A stretch of DNA of 64,000 bases, from positions 44,652,869 through 44,716,868 of the forward strand of contig CAMTDV010000018.1 in assembly GCA_947069175.1 (NCBI GenBank), written 5' to 3'. This document shows, in pieces, positions 10,969-21,409 of the stretch. This DNA comes from Scalesia atractyloides. Taxonomy: Eukaryota; Streptophyta; Magnoliopsida; Asterales; Asteraceae. The translations under genes were made by a program, and so were the position numbers. Numbering within the stretch: the stretch's first letter is position 1; each line of letters opens with the position of its first letter. The notes under the pieces were generated by a model that saw only the letters and a program-made list of their open reading frames with translations, did not search any database and was not told the origin of the DNA.

Positions 10969-12579
10969 GACTCCCCCTTGGATGTTGCCGTAGTAATCAT
11001 TCTTCAATTAAATTCCTGAGTCTTTAATGTTCTCTTGATCTTTATATCATGAAAAACTTTAACATCCATGCTCCCCCTTGCTTTGAGCTTTCTGGTATCT
11101 TTAATCAACATGTTTATCTAGCTCCCCCTCAAATGATGTTTCGAATCTCTAAGATTTGACGATTAAGAGCAATCACACGTATCCACACACAAACAGTTTC
11201 TTAACAGTCTCGTTGGTCCGGCTCACGTTCAACATTATTAGGTTACCATGGAAGATTTTAAAAGAAAATCTTTTTGGATTTTTAATATAGAATGCAGAAA
11301 TGTAAACAAACCAAAACGTAATATTTACAATTTATATTTTTTTGAGAAAACGTGCTAGAGGATCATATCAGTTTATTGAGACATATTAGCTGCACTGTTG
11401 ATCTTTAAGAAACACTTAGTTTAAAAAATTCATGTGGATTGTCGGTATTGTTGTCCACTTAAACTCAATCTAAAAACGTTCGTAATGCTTACTGATACGT
11501 TAATGTACATTAATTTGCACTAAATTCTTATGGACCCCACGATCTCAGCATATCCCCTCATCATGTAATACACTAACTAAAGTAATGCCTTTAAACTTTC
11601 ATCAACTGTGAATTGTGTGAAAATAACATAGAATGTTTAAACATTAATAAACAGGTCGATCTTTCGATACGCAGAGAAAGTCCAACGTTTAAACAAAATA
11701 AGAAATAAAAAGAAGTTAAAATTGTTTAGATTCTAATCACCAGTTCGATATTCCCATATACGCAGAGGTGATCCAAGATTTAAACGAAACACCAAGTAAA
11801 ATAAAGTAGAAACGTTTAGACACTAACATCCAGTTCGATACTTTCGTATACGTAGATGATGTCCAACGCTTAAACAAAATAAAGAAATAAAACAAGTTTA
11901 AATCTTTTCAAAAAGAAATAAACAATCACAATGACTTTTTCAGAAAGTTGTGAAAGTTCACAAACTGACCAGTTTTTATGCTTCGCAGCATTCAGCAATT
12001 ACCGAGTAGGTACACAGTCACGAAGGGCAAAACTAAGTACTATGCTTTCAACCGCGTTTTCCACTAGAACTAGGTTTTTTCATTTAAGTTCGTATCGTTT
12101 TCGCAAAACTACTAGTCTAGCTGAGCCTACCGACACATCTTTAGTGAGATTGTTTAACCATTTCAAACAATACATGTCTTTAGCATGTACTGATAGTCCA
12201 CTGATGTACTATCATTTCCTCTATTCGCACAAGTAATCTCATTTTTCATTTTCAATGTTTTTGATACTTTGATATTTTCTATTGTTTTTTGGCTTTTTCA
12301 ATCATTTTATCTATATAAAGTGATTTCGAAACGATGTTTTTCAATTTTACAAGAATTTTTTTACAATTTTAAAATTTTTTCTCCCCCTAAAATTGAAAAC
12401 ATCTTATTAAAATCGAAAATAAGAACCTTCCATTTTAACCATTCAACGACTTTTTACGAATATGAACGCGAGACTACCATTTTGTTTCTGTGGAATATCA
12501 CCCTGTCTCTTGTCTCTCTGCATGAACAACCACTGCTTCTCAAATGACGTTTGGCTTGAAGCTTGGTTATCCTGCACAT
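10969..12579 (-). other. Non-coding 3' region of element C with multiple polypurine tracts
   Basis: No supported gene. Minus-strand AAGGGGGAG-like tracts lie at about 10970-10979, 11068-11077 and 11120-11128, with a more distant one at 12382-12389. Repeated polypurine tracts ahead of the 3' LTR are a known Sirevirus trait. Around 11350-11470 there is a degenerate relative of the spacer seen at 976-1239 and 26437-26697. Around 11640-11880 a segment with CAGTTCGATA and TACGCAGA repeats three times at roughly 90 bp intervals. Confidence 0.65.
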
Positions 12580-12918
12580 TCAAACAAACTTCAATCCGTT
12601 TTGAATAGGAACCCAATCCATTCTGGATTTAGGTTTACCAAAATCATTAACATCTGAAGTAAACAAACATTCACACTCTTTTTGATATTCAAACAGTTTG
12701 ATAGAAACTTTATTTGAAAATTTAACTTTCATTGATTTTTTAAATGTTTGAATTATCAAATTTATCTCCACTGCTCTCTCTTTTGTCCTCAGTTTTGTAT
12801 CTGATGAATTCGTTTTACTAGACTGTGAGTAAAATGATTCATTAGAACTTTTATCTGATTTTTTAGACGTATCCGAGGACAAAATCTTTTCCAAATACTC
12901 TCTAACTTTCTTTCTCTT
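12580..12918 (-). pseudogene. gag of element C, C-terminal part
   Basis: Continues the gag interrupted by element D. Minus-strand frame from the D junction at 12918 to a stop at about 12580: a Ser/Lys-rich stretch, then VKFSNKVSIKLFEYQKECEC and an end at WVPIQNGLKFV. No polymerase domain follows; non-coding sequence comes next. The ORF that reads across the junction from 12992 is an artefact because its first part is D's LTR. Confidence 0.6.
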
Positions 12919-13100
12919 TGTAACATTTGTATAAATCGGGTCTCCAAAACCCGCTCCGTTTTGTAATCAAATATCAAGTTACGAAATTTCATTAAGTATT
13001 TATGAGTATTTTGAGTTTAAACGTTACATAATTAATATATAAGCTAAACTATAAAAGTTATATTTGATAAAAAGTTAAAATAAAATAAATAAAAAATGTT

Positions 13101-13177
13101 TGGAGCTGACCGGACTCGAACCCGGGTCAACTGCTCCAATGACTTATCTTTCCGTCTCCAAACCACTCCGCCACCAA
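13101..13177 (-). other. tRNA-like module a, D 5' LTR
   Basis: Minus strand: A-box-like GGCGGAGTGGTT (about 13160-13172) and a consensus B box GGGTTCGAGTCC (13112-13123), 77 nt in all, class II (Ser/Leu-like) spacing. Acceptor pairing is poor, so it is tRNA-derived rather than a working tRNA gene. It is antisense to the element. Confidence 0.65.
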
Positions 13178-14011
13178 TTGTTTTCTGTTAGTATTATGAA
13201 AACAATTGAATTTTATACGCAAACTCGGATGAACGGTTACTGGTATTTGAATAACGGAAATCGGTAAGCTAAATCGCCAAATCAGTTTTCGTTCGTTTAA
13301 TTAACTTATAACCGACGCATATCGGTTTCTAATTAAAGTTTAGATTTAATGAACTTCAAGTGTTGAGTTTTGAAACCGAAAGACATTCAAGTTTCAAATA
13401 ATTCCGTCTCCAATCATTTATACGATTCAGAACTGTCTCAAATGCACTCAAATCCATTTTCGTCGCGTTTTCAAGTCATTTGAGCACAAGAAAACTGTCG
13501 CCGGAATTTTCTGCAATTCTCGCCGGAAAACCGTATTCAACATAAACCAGTAAGAATTTCTTCTCTTGCTGTTTCAATCTATTGCTGGGACACTACTAAC
13601 ATTATTCCGTCACTCAAAGTCAGTCACAGAAGATTTTGCTGGATTTCTGGTTTCGCCGGAGAAATTCTGGAATTTGCCGGAACCACGCTAGCTGACGGTA
13701 AACACATTCAATCGTGCTAATAACCCATGTACTCTGGTTCAATTTCAAATCTAACTCTTAAATTCTATTGATTAACCCTCTCAGCCGAAGTTTCAAAAAC
13801 AGAGTTGCCTGTTCTCGCCGGACTTCCTGAAGAAGACGACCTGTCCGGTATTCCTTTCCCCCAAACTGTTCGGTTTGTTCATTCAAACTAGTAATCATGT
13901 TATTTAAGTAGTAGAACCCTGAACCAGTGATCTGTGTAAAACCGGTAATTATAGTGAAGAAGACGAGCATAACAACGGGTTAAGAATAAATAAAATTCGG
14001 ATAGTTAACGG

Positions 14012-14086
14012 GTTAGACACACAGTCCAGCGGTGGACTGTGTGCAAAGTTTATATACGAGTCCCGAGTTCGATCCTTGCTTCACAC
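14012..14086 (+). other. tRNA-like module b, D 5' LTR
   Basis: GTTAGACA start, then an 11-bp perfect hairpin (arms CACACAGTCCA, loop GCGG, 14018-14043) where the D arm would be, and a B-box-like GAGTTCGATCC (14065-14075). Confidence 0.55.
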
Positions 14087-14178
14087 ACGCTGCGTAATAA
14101 CATTCCTTTTTATTCATAAAACTAACCGGGTTAGATTGAGTAGTTGTTAAGTATAATATAATTCAAGAATATACCCGG

Positions 14179-14255
14179 GTTAGACACACAGTCCAGCGGT
14201 GGACTGTGTGCAACACAAACTGCACGTCACGCGATCGAGTCTCGACACCAACACC
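14179..14255 (+). other. tRNA-like module c, D 5' LTR
   Basis: Same start and same 11-bp hairpin (14185-14210), 167 bp after module b. Its B box is degenerate here; the equivalent in element F (47352-47426) retains GGTTCGAG. Confidence 0.5.
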
Positions 14256-14352
14256 GGTTCAATGAGAATAAAACGTTTTGTAAAATAAAGGAATTTTCGG
14301 TAAATTCGAATAAGTGTATTAATATAATTAAAACTAGATTTCTAACGGGTTA

Positions 14353-14424
14353 GTCACGTAGCTCAGTTGGTAGAGCTACGTGCGCGTGAACGGAAGGTCA
14401 CAGGTTCGAATCCCGCTCGGCGCA
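14353..14424 (+). other. tRNA-like module d, D 5' LTR
   Basis: 72 nt with a full A box TAGCTCAGTTGGTAGAG (14359-14375) and consensus B box GGTTCGAATCC (14403-14413). The D arm pairs (GCTC/GAGC). It resembles tRNA-Lys in D arm and T loop; the acceptor and T stems pair badly. It starts 170 bp after module c. Confidence 0.7.
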
Positions 14425-14997
14425 AGAATTACCGCTGACCGAACCGGTCAACGGTCAACGGTCAACGGTCAAACAGTAAAAAAATATTATTTTTTTTTTA
14501 ATAATTATTTGTTTTATTTAAATTAAAAATCAATTAAAAATACTTAAAAATAACATTTTTTAAGGATGGAAAATAGCCATAAACTCACAAAAATATATCC
14601 AAAAATTCCATTAAAAAATCTTTAATAAAATCCATCCATTTAATATATTTTTCCTATTATTATTTAGGTCAGTGATTCCTCGTTAACCCGTTTCATCTAA
14701 ATCGTGCGCATCTCACCAATTCAAATCCAACGCACCCAATGTGAGTGAACCCTTCAAATTCCCCGTTTTAATCACATTTTTGGGGTGTATCATGTGTCAT
14801 ATTCATTTACTTATTATAACTAAGTTATTGTGCATATATCATATCATGACATGTGTGTTAGTTGTTGCTGTTCAGTAGTTAGAATTGTTTGCAAGTTATT
14901 ATTTCAGTACATGCAATTGCTGAGGCCGTAGCTCCCCATCCCTCGAGGTTGAGTTTGATCCCCATTTTATTATGCGGTTGATCAGGGCGTGCCCGCA

Positions 14998-15160
14998 CGA
15001 TCGGCTCCGTTTGATTGAGCCTTGATCGGTTATTTACATTTCAAGTTCATGCAATACGCTCGGCTCCGTTTGATTGAGCCTTGAGCACACAGTTCAATTT
15101 ACATTTTCAGTTCATGCAATACGATCGGCTCCGTTTGATTGAGCCTTGATCTCACAGTTC
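14998..15160 (+). repeat. Triple ~62-bp tandem repeat in D LTR
   Basis: Three copies containing CGGCTCCGTTTGATTGAGCC at about 15002, 15061 and 15125; repeated in the 3' LTR near 23157-23305. Related inverted copies occur in the LTR of F (46425, 46570). Confidence 0.85.
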
Positions 15161-15635
15161 ATTTATGTTAATTATCATATGATGTTGGTATGATCATGTA
15201 TGTTATCAATTGTTAATGTATGTTATAATTGTAACCGATGTTGCCATTGCTTGATTTCATACATATGCTCTTTTATGATTATGCACAATATTTTATTGAT
15301 AAACTAACCAGAAAATCATTATTAAATGTTTATCTATAAGGTTCACTCGCCAACTTATGTTGACCCAAAAACCTCCCATTTTTACACATGATACAGGTGA
15401 ACCAGCAGCAGCTAGGAACACGTAGGGCCTGGATTAGAAGAAATAAAACGATTTAGTGTTTGGATTATTATGTTTGGTTATTTTCCTTTGTAATGAATGA
15501 ACATGTTTGAAGGTTTGAGAAATGTAACTTTGACTTCATTTAATTATGAAACATAATAGTAAATGTCATGTGCTTTGGTGATAACCCAATTATGCCCCGA
15601 CTCTTATTTCCGCTGCGGGTCGGGGTGTGACAGAT

Positions 15636-15648
15636 TGGTATCAGAGCC
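15636..15648 (+). other. Primer binding site, element D
   Basis: TGGTATCAGAGCC starts 3 bp after the 5' LTR; it matches the 3' end of initiator tRNA-Met, the usual primer of this lineage. Confidence 0.9.
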
Positions 15649-16442
15649 ATGACTATAGGGATATAGGATAGGTTATTAGACCCTTAGAGCCTATACTATA
15701 GTCGATTAGAAACTTATAGGAATTTTGTGTGTTATATGCCAAATTTCATGATGTTTATATGTTTATGTTAAAATGTTACATTTGATATTGTTCAAGCATG
15801 TTCATAAGTATGTATTATCAAATAATGCTCATCATGAAATCGTATGATCATAACATATCACATCCATGCAAGCACACACCACATCATGATTGATTTTACA
15901 ACGATTTTCGTGTTTTCAAATCTCATCAAAGTGAGTTCTCATGACGGGCATGTAGTAACTGGAAGGGTACTAGTACCGGTAGTCGGAACGTCCTGTCTAG
16001 GCTGGCATTCGTATAAATCCAAAATAAAGGACCAGTTTGCCTACCTGGGGACCAACGATGAGAGTACGAAATACCTATTAGGCCAAAGCATGCTATACCA
16101 AACGTCGTGAGAGCTAATCCCACTTTGAGTTGTCATTGTGTCTACACCTGGACACGTTCCGACCAAACATCTCATGAACATATTTTGTGGTTAGTATTCG
16201 GGGGATGCGAGTGTTAAATTGCCAATACTAATGTGAATCCTACCAAACCAATAGCCATGGGGGCCCACATGACTATATAGGTGAAGGTATGGGGGACATT
16301 TGAGGCCCAACATGAGCGAACCCAAGACATCCTTCGGATGTAGTTGCATTATTGATATTTATGTTATTTTCATTTTTTTTAAGACACATGACACCTAAAA
16401 TATACCATAAACTCACAATCTTCTCATTTTATGATCCTGTAG
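15649..16442 (+). other. 5' leader of element D
   Basis: Untranslated region between primer site and gag start. A block at 15941-16108 is about 90% identical by eye to 51575-51744 (minus) in the leader of element F and encodes a similar short peptide in both. It may be a packaging or translation signal (inference). Confidence 0.7.
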
Positions 16443-19400
16443 ATGTCGTATAGATCGCATCGAAGGAGTAGGAAATCGGAAAAGTCTCAGGAACGATTGG
16501 CCACTCATATCGCCAACCAAATGGCCACGATATTACCTGACATCGTAGTACAAGTACAACAAGCTCTTGCTGCAAATCCTACTAACCCTCCTCAACAACA
16601 GGACCAGATCATCAACGACCCTCCTACCGGCAAATGCACCTACAAACATTTTAAGTCTTGCGATCCCCCAAAATTCGAAGGGACTGAGGGAGTCACTGCT
16701 CTCCAGCGTTGGTTCGAGGAGATGGAAAACGTTTTCTTAAACTGCGATTGTCCTGAGGATCGCAAAGTTCGTTATGCCACCGGGAGACTACTTGGGGTAG
16801 CTCTCACTTGGTGGAATACTGAGAAGGGAAAGAGGGGAATGGAAGATGCGATGTCCCTAACTTGGGAGGAGTTAAGGGAAATCATGACTAGGCGATTCTG
16901 TCCTAGGAGTGAGATTAAGAAATTGGAAGATGAATTTCATGCCCTGAAACAAAAAGATGGTGATCACTCTACTTACAACAAACGGTTCTTGGAGTTGAAC
17001 CAGATGGTACCAAACTTATTCACTCCAACCTACCGTCTGATCGAACATTACATTCGAGGACTTCCCTCGAAAATCCAGGATTCGGTCCTCAGCGTTTCAC
17101 CAGTAACACTCGAAGCTGCCATGGTGTTGGCAACAGAACTGACCGAAAACCGAATTCGCAATGGGAAGTTCAAGGAGGAAAAGAAGAAAACCCCTGCTGA
17201 GGGACAAACCTCAAACCACCACACTCCTTCCTCCAAATTTGCTAACAAGAGGAAGCGTAACAACAGGAACTTTGCAGTCACCCACACCAACACCCCTGTT
17301 CCTGCTGCACCCATCACTCAAGCCACTCCTCCACCCGCGCCATACAAAAGACCATACACAGGACCACTACCAAAATGTAACCGTTGTCAGTATCACCACT
17401 TCCCTGACTATCCTTGCCAGTACTGTACCAGCTGCGGTCGCGCTGGACACCTTGTACAACAATGCCGCGCACCTCAACGAACAAATCGCCACCAACCTAT
17501 AACCCAAACCCACCAACAATTTATGGGTCAAGCCCAACAACAACAACCATTTCCACCCACTCAACATTTAGCCCAAACATACTATCAACCCAACTACCCT
17601 ATGGGCCAACCAATGCGGGCATGTTTCAATTGTGGAGATCCAAGTCATTTCAGGAACTCATGTCCAAGGCTGGTCAATATTATTCATGCTCAGGCCCAAG
17701 CCAACCCGGTGAACCAAGCAAACCAAGCTCCTCCACCTGCTAGAGGAAGGGCTTTCAATATTAACGCAAACCAGGCCAGAGCTGACGGCAATGTGGTCAA
17801 CGGTACGTTTCTTATAAATGGTAGATATGCCTCTATGTTATTTGATACTGGTGCGGATAGAAGTTTCGTGTCATTAGAGTTTGAACCTATCTTAAGTAAA
17901 AATCGAGATAAGCTCGTGGAATCCATAACAGTGGAAGTTGCAGATGGAAAACCAGTTTCGTTAGATTCTATTTTACGCAACTGTACGCTCACCCTAAACG
18001 ATCACGATTTCTCAGTCGATCTTATTCCTATGAAGCTGGGAAGTTTCGACATCATAGTCGGAATGGATTGGCTTAGTCAGCATAATGCGGAAGTTGTATG
18101 TCGTGAGAAATTTATTCGTATTCCTCTTTCAAACGGTCAGACTCTTCGAATTATTGGAGAAACCTCGGCGAAAGGACTCAACTTAATGTCTTGCCTTCAA
18201 GCTCAGAAATACCTTCGCAAGAATTATGTCGCGTTTTTAGCCCATATCATCAAGAAGGGGACCGCAGAAAAGAAACTTGAAGATATTCCTGTTGTAAAAG
18301 ATTTTCCACAAGTTTTTCCTGACGACATTTCAGGACTTCCTCCAATCAGAGATGTCGAGTTTCGTATCGATCTTATACCTGGTGCTACACCAGTGGCAAA
18401 GTCTCCATATAGGTTAGCCCCCTCTGAAATGCAAGAGCTAGCCAGTCAATTGCAAGAGTTGACTGACAAGGGATTTATACGCCCCAGCTCATCGCCTTGG
18501 GCTGCACCTGTACTTTTCGTAAAGAAGAAGGATGGATCTTTTCGCATGTGCATCGATTACAGAGAGCTCAACAAGTTAACTATCAAAAATCGATATCCTT
18601 TACCTCGTATAGATGACCTTCTTGACCAGCTACAAGGTGCCAGTTGCTTTTCGAAAATCGACCTTCGATCGGGCTATCATCAGCTTAGGGTGCATGAAGA
18701 AGACGTCCCTAAAACTGCTTTTCGAACTCGTTATGGTCACTATGAATTCATGGTTATGCCGTTTGGATTAACCAACGCACCAGCTGTTTTCATGGACCTA
18801 ATGAATAGAGTCTGCAAACCTTACCTTGATCGATTTGTTATTGTGTTCATTGACGATATTCTTATCTATTCAAAATCTAAAGCTGATCATGAGCGTCATC
18901 TGCGACTTGTTCTTACACTTCTAGAAAAGGAACAGCTTTATGCCAAGTTCTCTAAATGTGAATTCTGGTTAAAAGAGGTGCAATTTCTTGGGCATGTAGT
19001 CAATGGCAAAGGAATACATGTGGACCCATCAAAGATCAAAGCAGTTCAAGAATGGCAAGCTCCACGTACGCCAACTGAAGTAAGGTCTTTTCTTGGACTT
19101 GCTGGTTACTATCGTCGATTCATTTCAAACTTCTCTCGCATTGCGGTGCCACTCACGGCTTTAACCCATAAAGGGAAACCATTTGTATGGGGGCCCAAGC
19201 AAGAAGAAGCTTTTCAAACCCTCAAGCAAAGACTTTGTGATGCACCAATCCTCACTCTTCCTGAAGGTTGTGATGATTTTGTAGTCTATTGCGACGCGTC
19301 AGGGCAAGGATTGGGATGCGTTCTCATGCAAAGAGGAAAAGTCATAGCTTATGCCTCAAGGCAACTCAAGATTCACGAAAAGAACTACACCACTCATGAC

Positions 19401-21116
19401 CTTGAACTTGGAGCCGTTGTATTCGCTCTTAAGATATGGAGACATTATCTTTATGGCACGAAGTGTGAAATATACACTGACCATAAGAGTCTTCAACACA
19501 TCTTCAATCAGAAAGAGTTAAATATGAGGCAACGGAGATGGGTCGAACTTCTAAATGATTACGACTGTGAAATCAAATACCACCCTGGTAAAGCAAATGT
19601 GGTGGCCGATGCACTTAGTCGAAAGGGGTATGCGAACTCCATTCATATTCTATGTTCGCAAATTATAACCAATATTAAGGATCAAATTCGAGAAGCTCAA
19701 CACGTTTCAATAACAGAGGAAGATGTACAAAAGGAGATGTCCTGTGGAGCCGAGCTAAAGCTGGAAACTAAATCTGATGGTATTTTGTATTACCTAGATC
19801 GTATATGGATTCCTAACCATATCAATCTTCGTGAAACACTCATGCATGAAGCCCATAAGTCGCGATATTCTATACACCCAGGAGCCGATAAGATGTATCA
19901 AGACCTACGGTACACCTATTGGTGGCCTGGAATGAAGAAAGATATTGCCGTTTTTGTCTCCAAGTGTCTCACTTGTTCTAAAGTAAAGGCTGAACACCAA
20001 AGACCCTCAGGACTTCTGGTCCAACCAGAAATACCTGTCTGGAAGTGGGAAAATATAACCATGGATTTCATTACCGGGTTACCTCGCACTTCTAGTGGGT
20101 ATGACACTATATGGGTGATTATAGACCGACTCACAAAATCAGCTCACTTTATTCCTATTCGAGAAGATTTTAAGAACGAAAAGCTTGCTCGTATTTATAT
20201 CAGCGAAATCGTCAGCCGTCATGGAGTTCCATTAAGTATTATTTCTGATCGTGATGGTCGTTTCACCTCACGGACATGGCAGGCAGTACAATCCGCAATG
20301 GGCACTCGACTAGATCTCAGTACCGCCTATCATCCCCAAACTGATGGACAGTCTGAGCGCACCATTCAAACCCTTGAGGATATGCTTAGAGCATGTGTCA
20401 TAGACTTCAAGGGAAATTGGGACGCCCACCTACCGTTAGTCGAATTTTCGTACAACAACAGTTATCATTCTAGTATCGGCATGGCACCTTTTGAAGCTTT
20501 ATATGGTCGAAAGTGTCGATCTCCTGTTTGTTGGCACGAAATTGGGGAAGCTCAAATTACTGGTCCGGAATTGATCCAAGAAACAACAGATAAAATTCAT
20601 CAAATCAGAAACAATCTTCTAGCGGCTCAAAGTCGTCAAAAGAGTTACGCAGATAAACGACGGAAGCCCTTGGAGTTTAGCGTTGGTGATCATGTGCTTT
20701 TAAAAGTGTCACCATGGAAGGGGGTAGTTCGTTTTGGGCAAAAGGGAAAGCTAGCACCACGTTACGTAGGACCTTTCAAAATACTCGAAAGAGTAGGTCC
20801 TGTAGCTTACAAGCTTGACCTACCGGAAGAACTCGACAGAATTCATCCCACTTTCCACGTGTCGAACTTGAAGAAGTGCCTCGCTGATGAGAATCTTCAT
20901 ATTCCACTAGAGGATATTCAGATTGATGAATCCATGCATTTTATTGAAAGGCCAGTAGAGATTATGGACTATGGAGAAAAGCGTCTACGTCGAAGTCGCA
21001 TTCCTATTGTTAGGGTACGCTGGGAGTCGAAACGGGGACCTGAGTTTACTTGGGAACGTGAAGACTCAATGCGTGAAAAATACCCTCATCTTTTCCCTAC
21101 TACATCAACTGTTTGA
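16443..21116 (+). CDS. gag-pol polyprotein of chromovirus D (1557 aa)
   Basis: One open frame encoding the whole retrotransposition machinery. In order: gag with capsid-type core (65-240), Cys-rich region (312-328) and two CCHC knuckles (CTSCGRAGHLVQQC, 328-341; CFNCGDPSHFRNSC, 394-407) that bind RNA; aspartic protease with DTGA (468-471); reverse transcriptase with Asp740 and FIDD (802-805); RNase H with Asp951, Glu988, Asp1013 and Asp1056; integrase zinc domain (His1138, His1145, Cys1175, Cys1178) and DDE core (Asp1208, Asp1269, Glu1305); GPF-type module (1438-1452); and a C-terminal chromodomain-like part (about 1500-1551, ending TWEREDSMREKYPHLF) that in this family steers insertion into heterochromatin. 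The chosen start is the first ATG after the leader. All expected catalytic residues are present and length is normal, so it may be functional. Confidence 0.95.
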   Translation: MSYRSHRRSRKSEKSQERLATHIANQMATILPDIVVQVQQALAANPTNPPQQQDQIINDPPTGKCTYKHFKSCDPPKFEGTEGVTALQRWFEEMENVFLNCDCPEDRKVRYATGRLLGVALTWWNTEKGKRGMEDAMSLTWEELREIMTRRFCPRSEIKKLEDEFHALKQKDGDHSTYNKRFLELNQMVPNLFTPTYRLIEHYIRGLPSKIQDSVLSVSPVTLEAAMVLATELTENRIRNGKFKEEKKKTPAEGQTSNHHTPSSKFANKRKRNNRNFAVTHTNTPVPAAPITQATPPPAPYKRPYTGPLPKCNRCQYHHFPDYPCQYCTSCGRAGHLVQQCRAPQRTNRHQPITQTHQQFMGQAQQQQPFPPTQHLAQTYYQPNYPMGQPMRACFNCGDPSHFRNSCPRLVNIIHAQAQANPVNQANQAPPPARGRAFNINANQARADGNVVNGTFLINGRYASMLFDTGADRSFVSLEFEPILSKNRDKLVESITVEVADGKPVSLDSILRNCTLTLNDHDFSVDLIPMKLGSFDIIVGMDWLSQHNAEVVCREKFIRIPLSNGQTLRIIGETSAKGLNLMSCLQAQKYLRKNYVAFLAHIIKKGTAEKKLEDIPVVKDFPQVFPDDISGLPPIRDVEFRIDLIPGATPVAKSPYRLAPSEMQELASQLQELTDKGFIRPSSSPWAAPVLFVKKKDGSFRMCIDYRELNKLTIKNRYPLPRIDDLLDQLQGASCFSKIDLRSGYHQLRVHEEDVPKTAFRTRYGHYEFMVMPFGLTNAPAVFMDLMNRVCKPYLDRFVIVFIDDILIYSKSKADHERHLRLVLTLLEKEQLYAKFSKCEFWLKEVQFLGHVVNGKGIHVDPSKIKAVQEWQAPRTPTEVRSFLGLAGYYRRFISNFSRIAVPLTALTHKGKPFVWGPKQEEAFQTLKQRLCDAPILTLPEGCDDFVVYCDASGQGLGCVLMQRGKVIAYASRQLKIHEKNYTTHDLELGAVVFALKIWRHYLYGTKCEIYTDHKSLQHIFNQKELNMRQRRWVELLNDYDCEIKYHPGKANVVADALSRKGYANSIHILCSQIITNIKDQIREAQHVSITEEDVQKEMSCGAELKLETKSDGILYYLDRIWIPNHINLRETLMHEAHKSRYSIHPGADKMYQDLRYTYWWPGMKKDIAVFVSKCLTCSKVKAEHQRPSGLLVQPEIPVWKWENITMDFITGLPRTSSGYDTIWVIIDRLTKSAHFIPIREDFKNEKLARIYISEIVSRHGVPLSIISDRDGRFTSRTWQAVQSAMGTRLDLSTAYHPQTDGQSERTIQTLEDMLRACVIDFKGNWDAHLPLVEFSYNNSYHSSIGMAPFEALYGRKCRSPVCWHEIGEAQITGPELIQETTDKIHQIRNNLLAAQSRQKSYADKRRKPLEFSVGDHVLLKVSPWKGVVRFGQKGKLAPRYVGPFKILERVGPVAYKLDLPEELDRIHPTFHVSNLKKCLADENLHIPLEDIQIDESMHFIERPVEIMDYGEKRLRRSRIPIVRVRWESKRGPEFTWEREDSMREKYPHLFPTTSTV

Positions 21117-21135
21117 ATTTCGGGACGAAATTCCT

Positions 21136-21147
21136 AAAAGTAGGGGA
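21136..21147 (+). other. Polypurine tract, element D
   Basis: AAAAGTAGGGGA, 3 bp before the 3' LTR. The same tract stands on the minus strand next to the 3' LTR of element F (48707-48718). Confidence 0.85.
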
Positions 21148-21332
21148 TACTGTAACATTTGTATAAATCGGGTCTCCAAAACCCGCTCCGTTTTGTAATC
21201 AAATATCAAGTTACGAAATTTCATTAAGTATTTATGAGTATTTTGAGTTTAAACGTTACATAATTAATATATAAGCTAAACTATAAAAGTTATATTTGAT
21301 AAAAAGTTAAAATAAAATAAATAAAAAATGTT

Positions 21333-21409
21333 TGGAGCTGACCGGACTCGAACCCGGGTCAACTGCTCCAATGACTTATCTTTCCGTCTCCAAACCACTC
21401 CGCCACCAA
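21333..21409 (-). other. tRNA-like module a, D 3' LTR
   Basis: Exact counterpart of 13101-13177. Confidence 0.65.

Larger units (their letters stand above)
12919..15632 (+). repeat. 5' LTR of element D (2714 bp)
   Basis: Starts TGTAACATTTG and ends GGGTGTGACA. Contains a cassette of four tRNA-like modules (13101, 14012, 14179, 14353), a short CGGTCAA repeat (14445-14472), three copies of a ~62-bp repeat carrying CGGCTCCGTTTGATTGAGCC (15000-15160) and a possible TATA box (CTATAAAAG, near 13049). Confidence 0.93.

Noticed and set aside
12789..12992. 67-codon ORF across the C/D junction
   Set aside because: It reads from D's LTR into C's gag and is an accident of insertion.
14353..14424. A genuine tRNA gene
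   Set aside because: A and B boxes are good but acceptor and T stems pair poorly, and the module is copied as part of the LTR; called tRNA-like instead.
17048..17743. Overlapping ORFs on both strands inside gag of D
   Set aside because: Shadows of the 1557-codon polyprotein frame.
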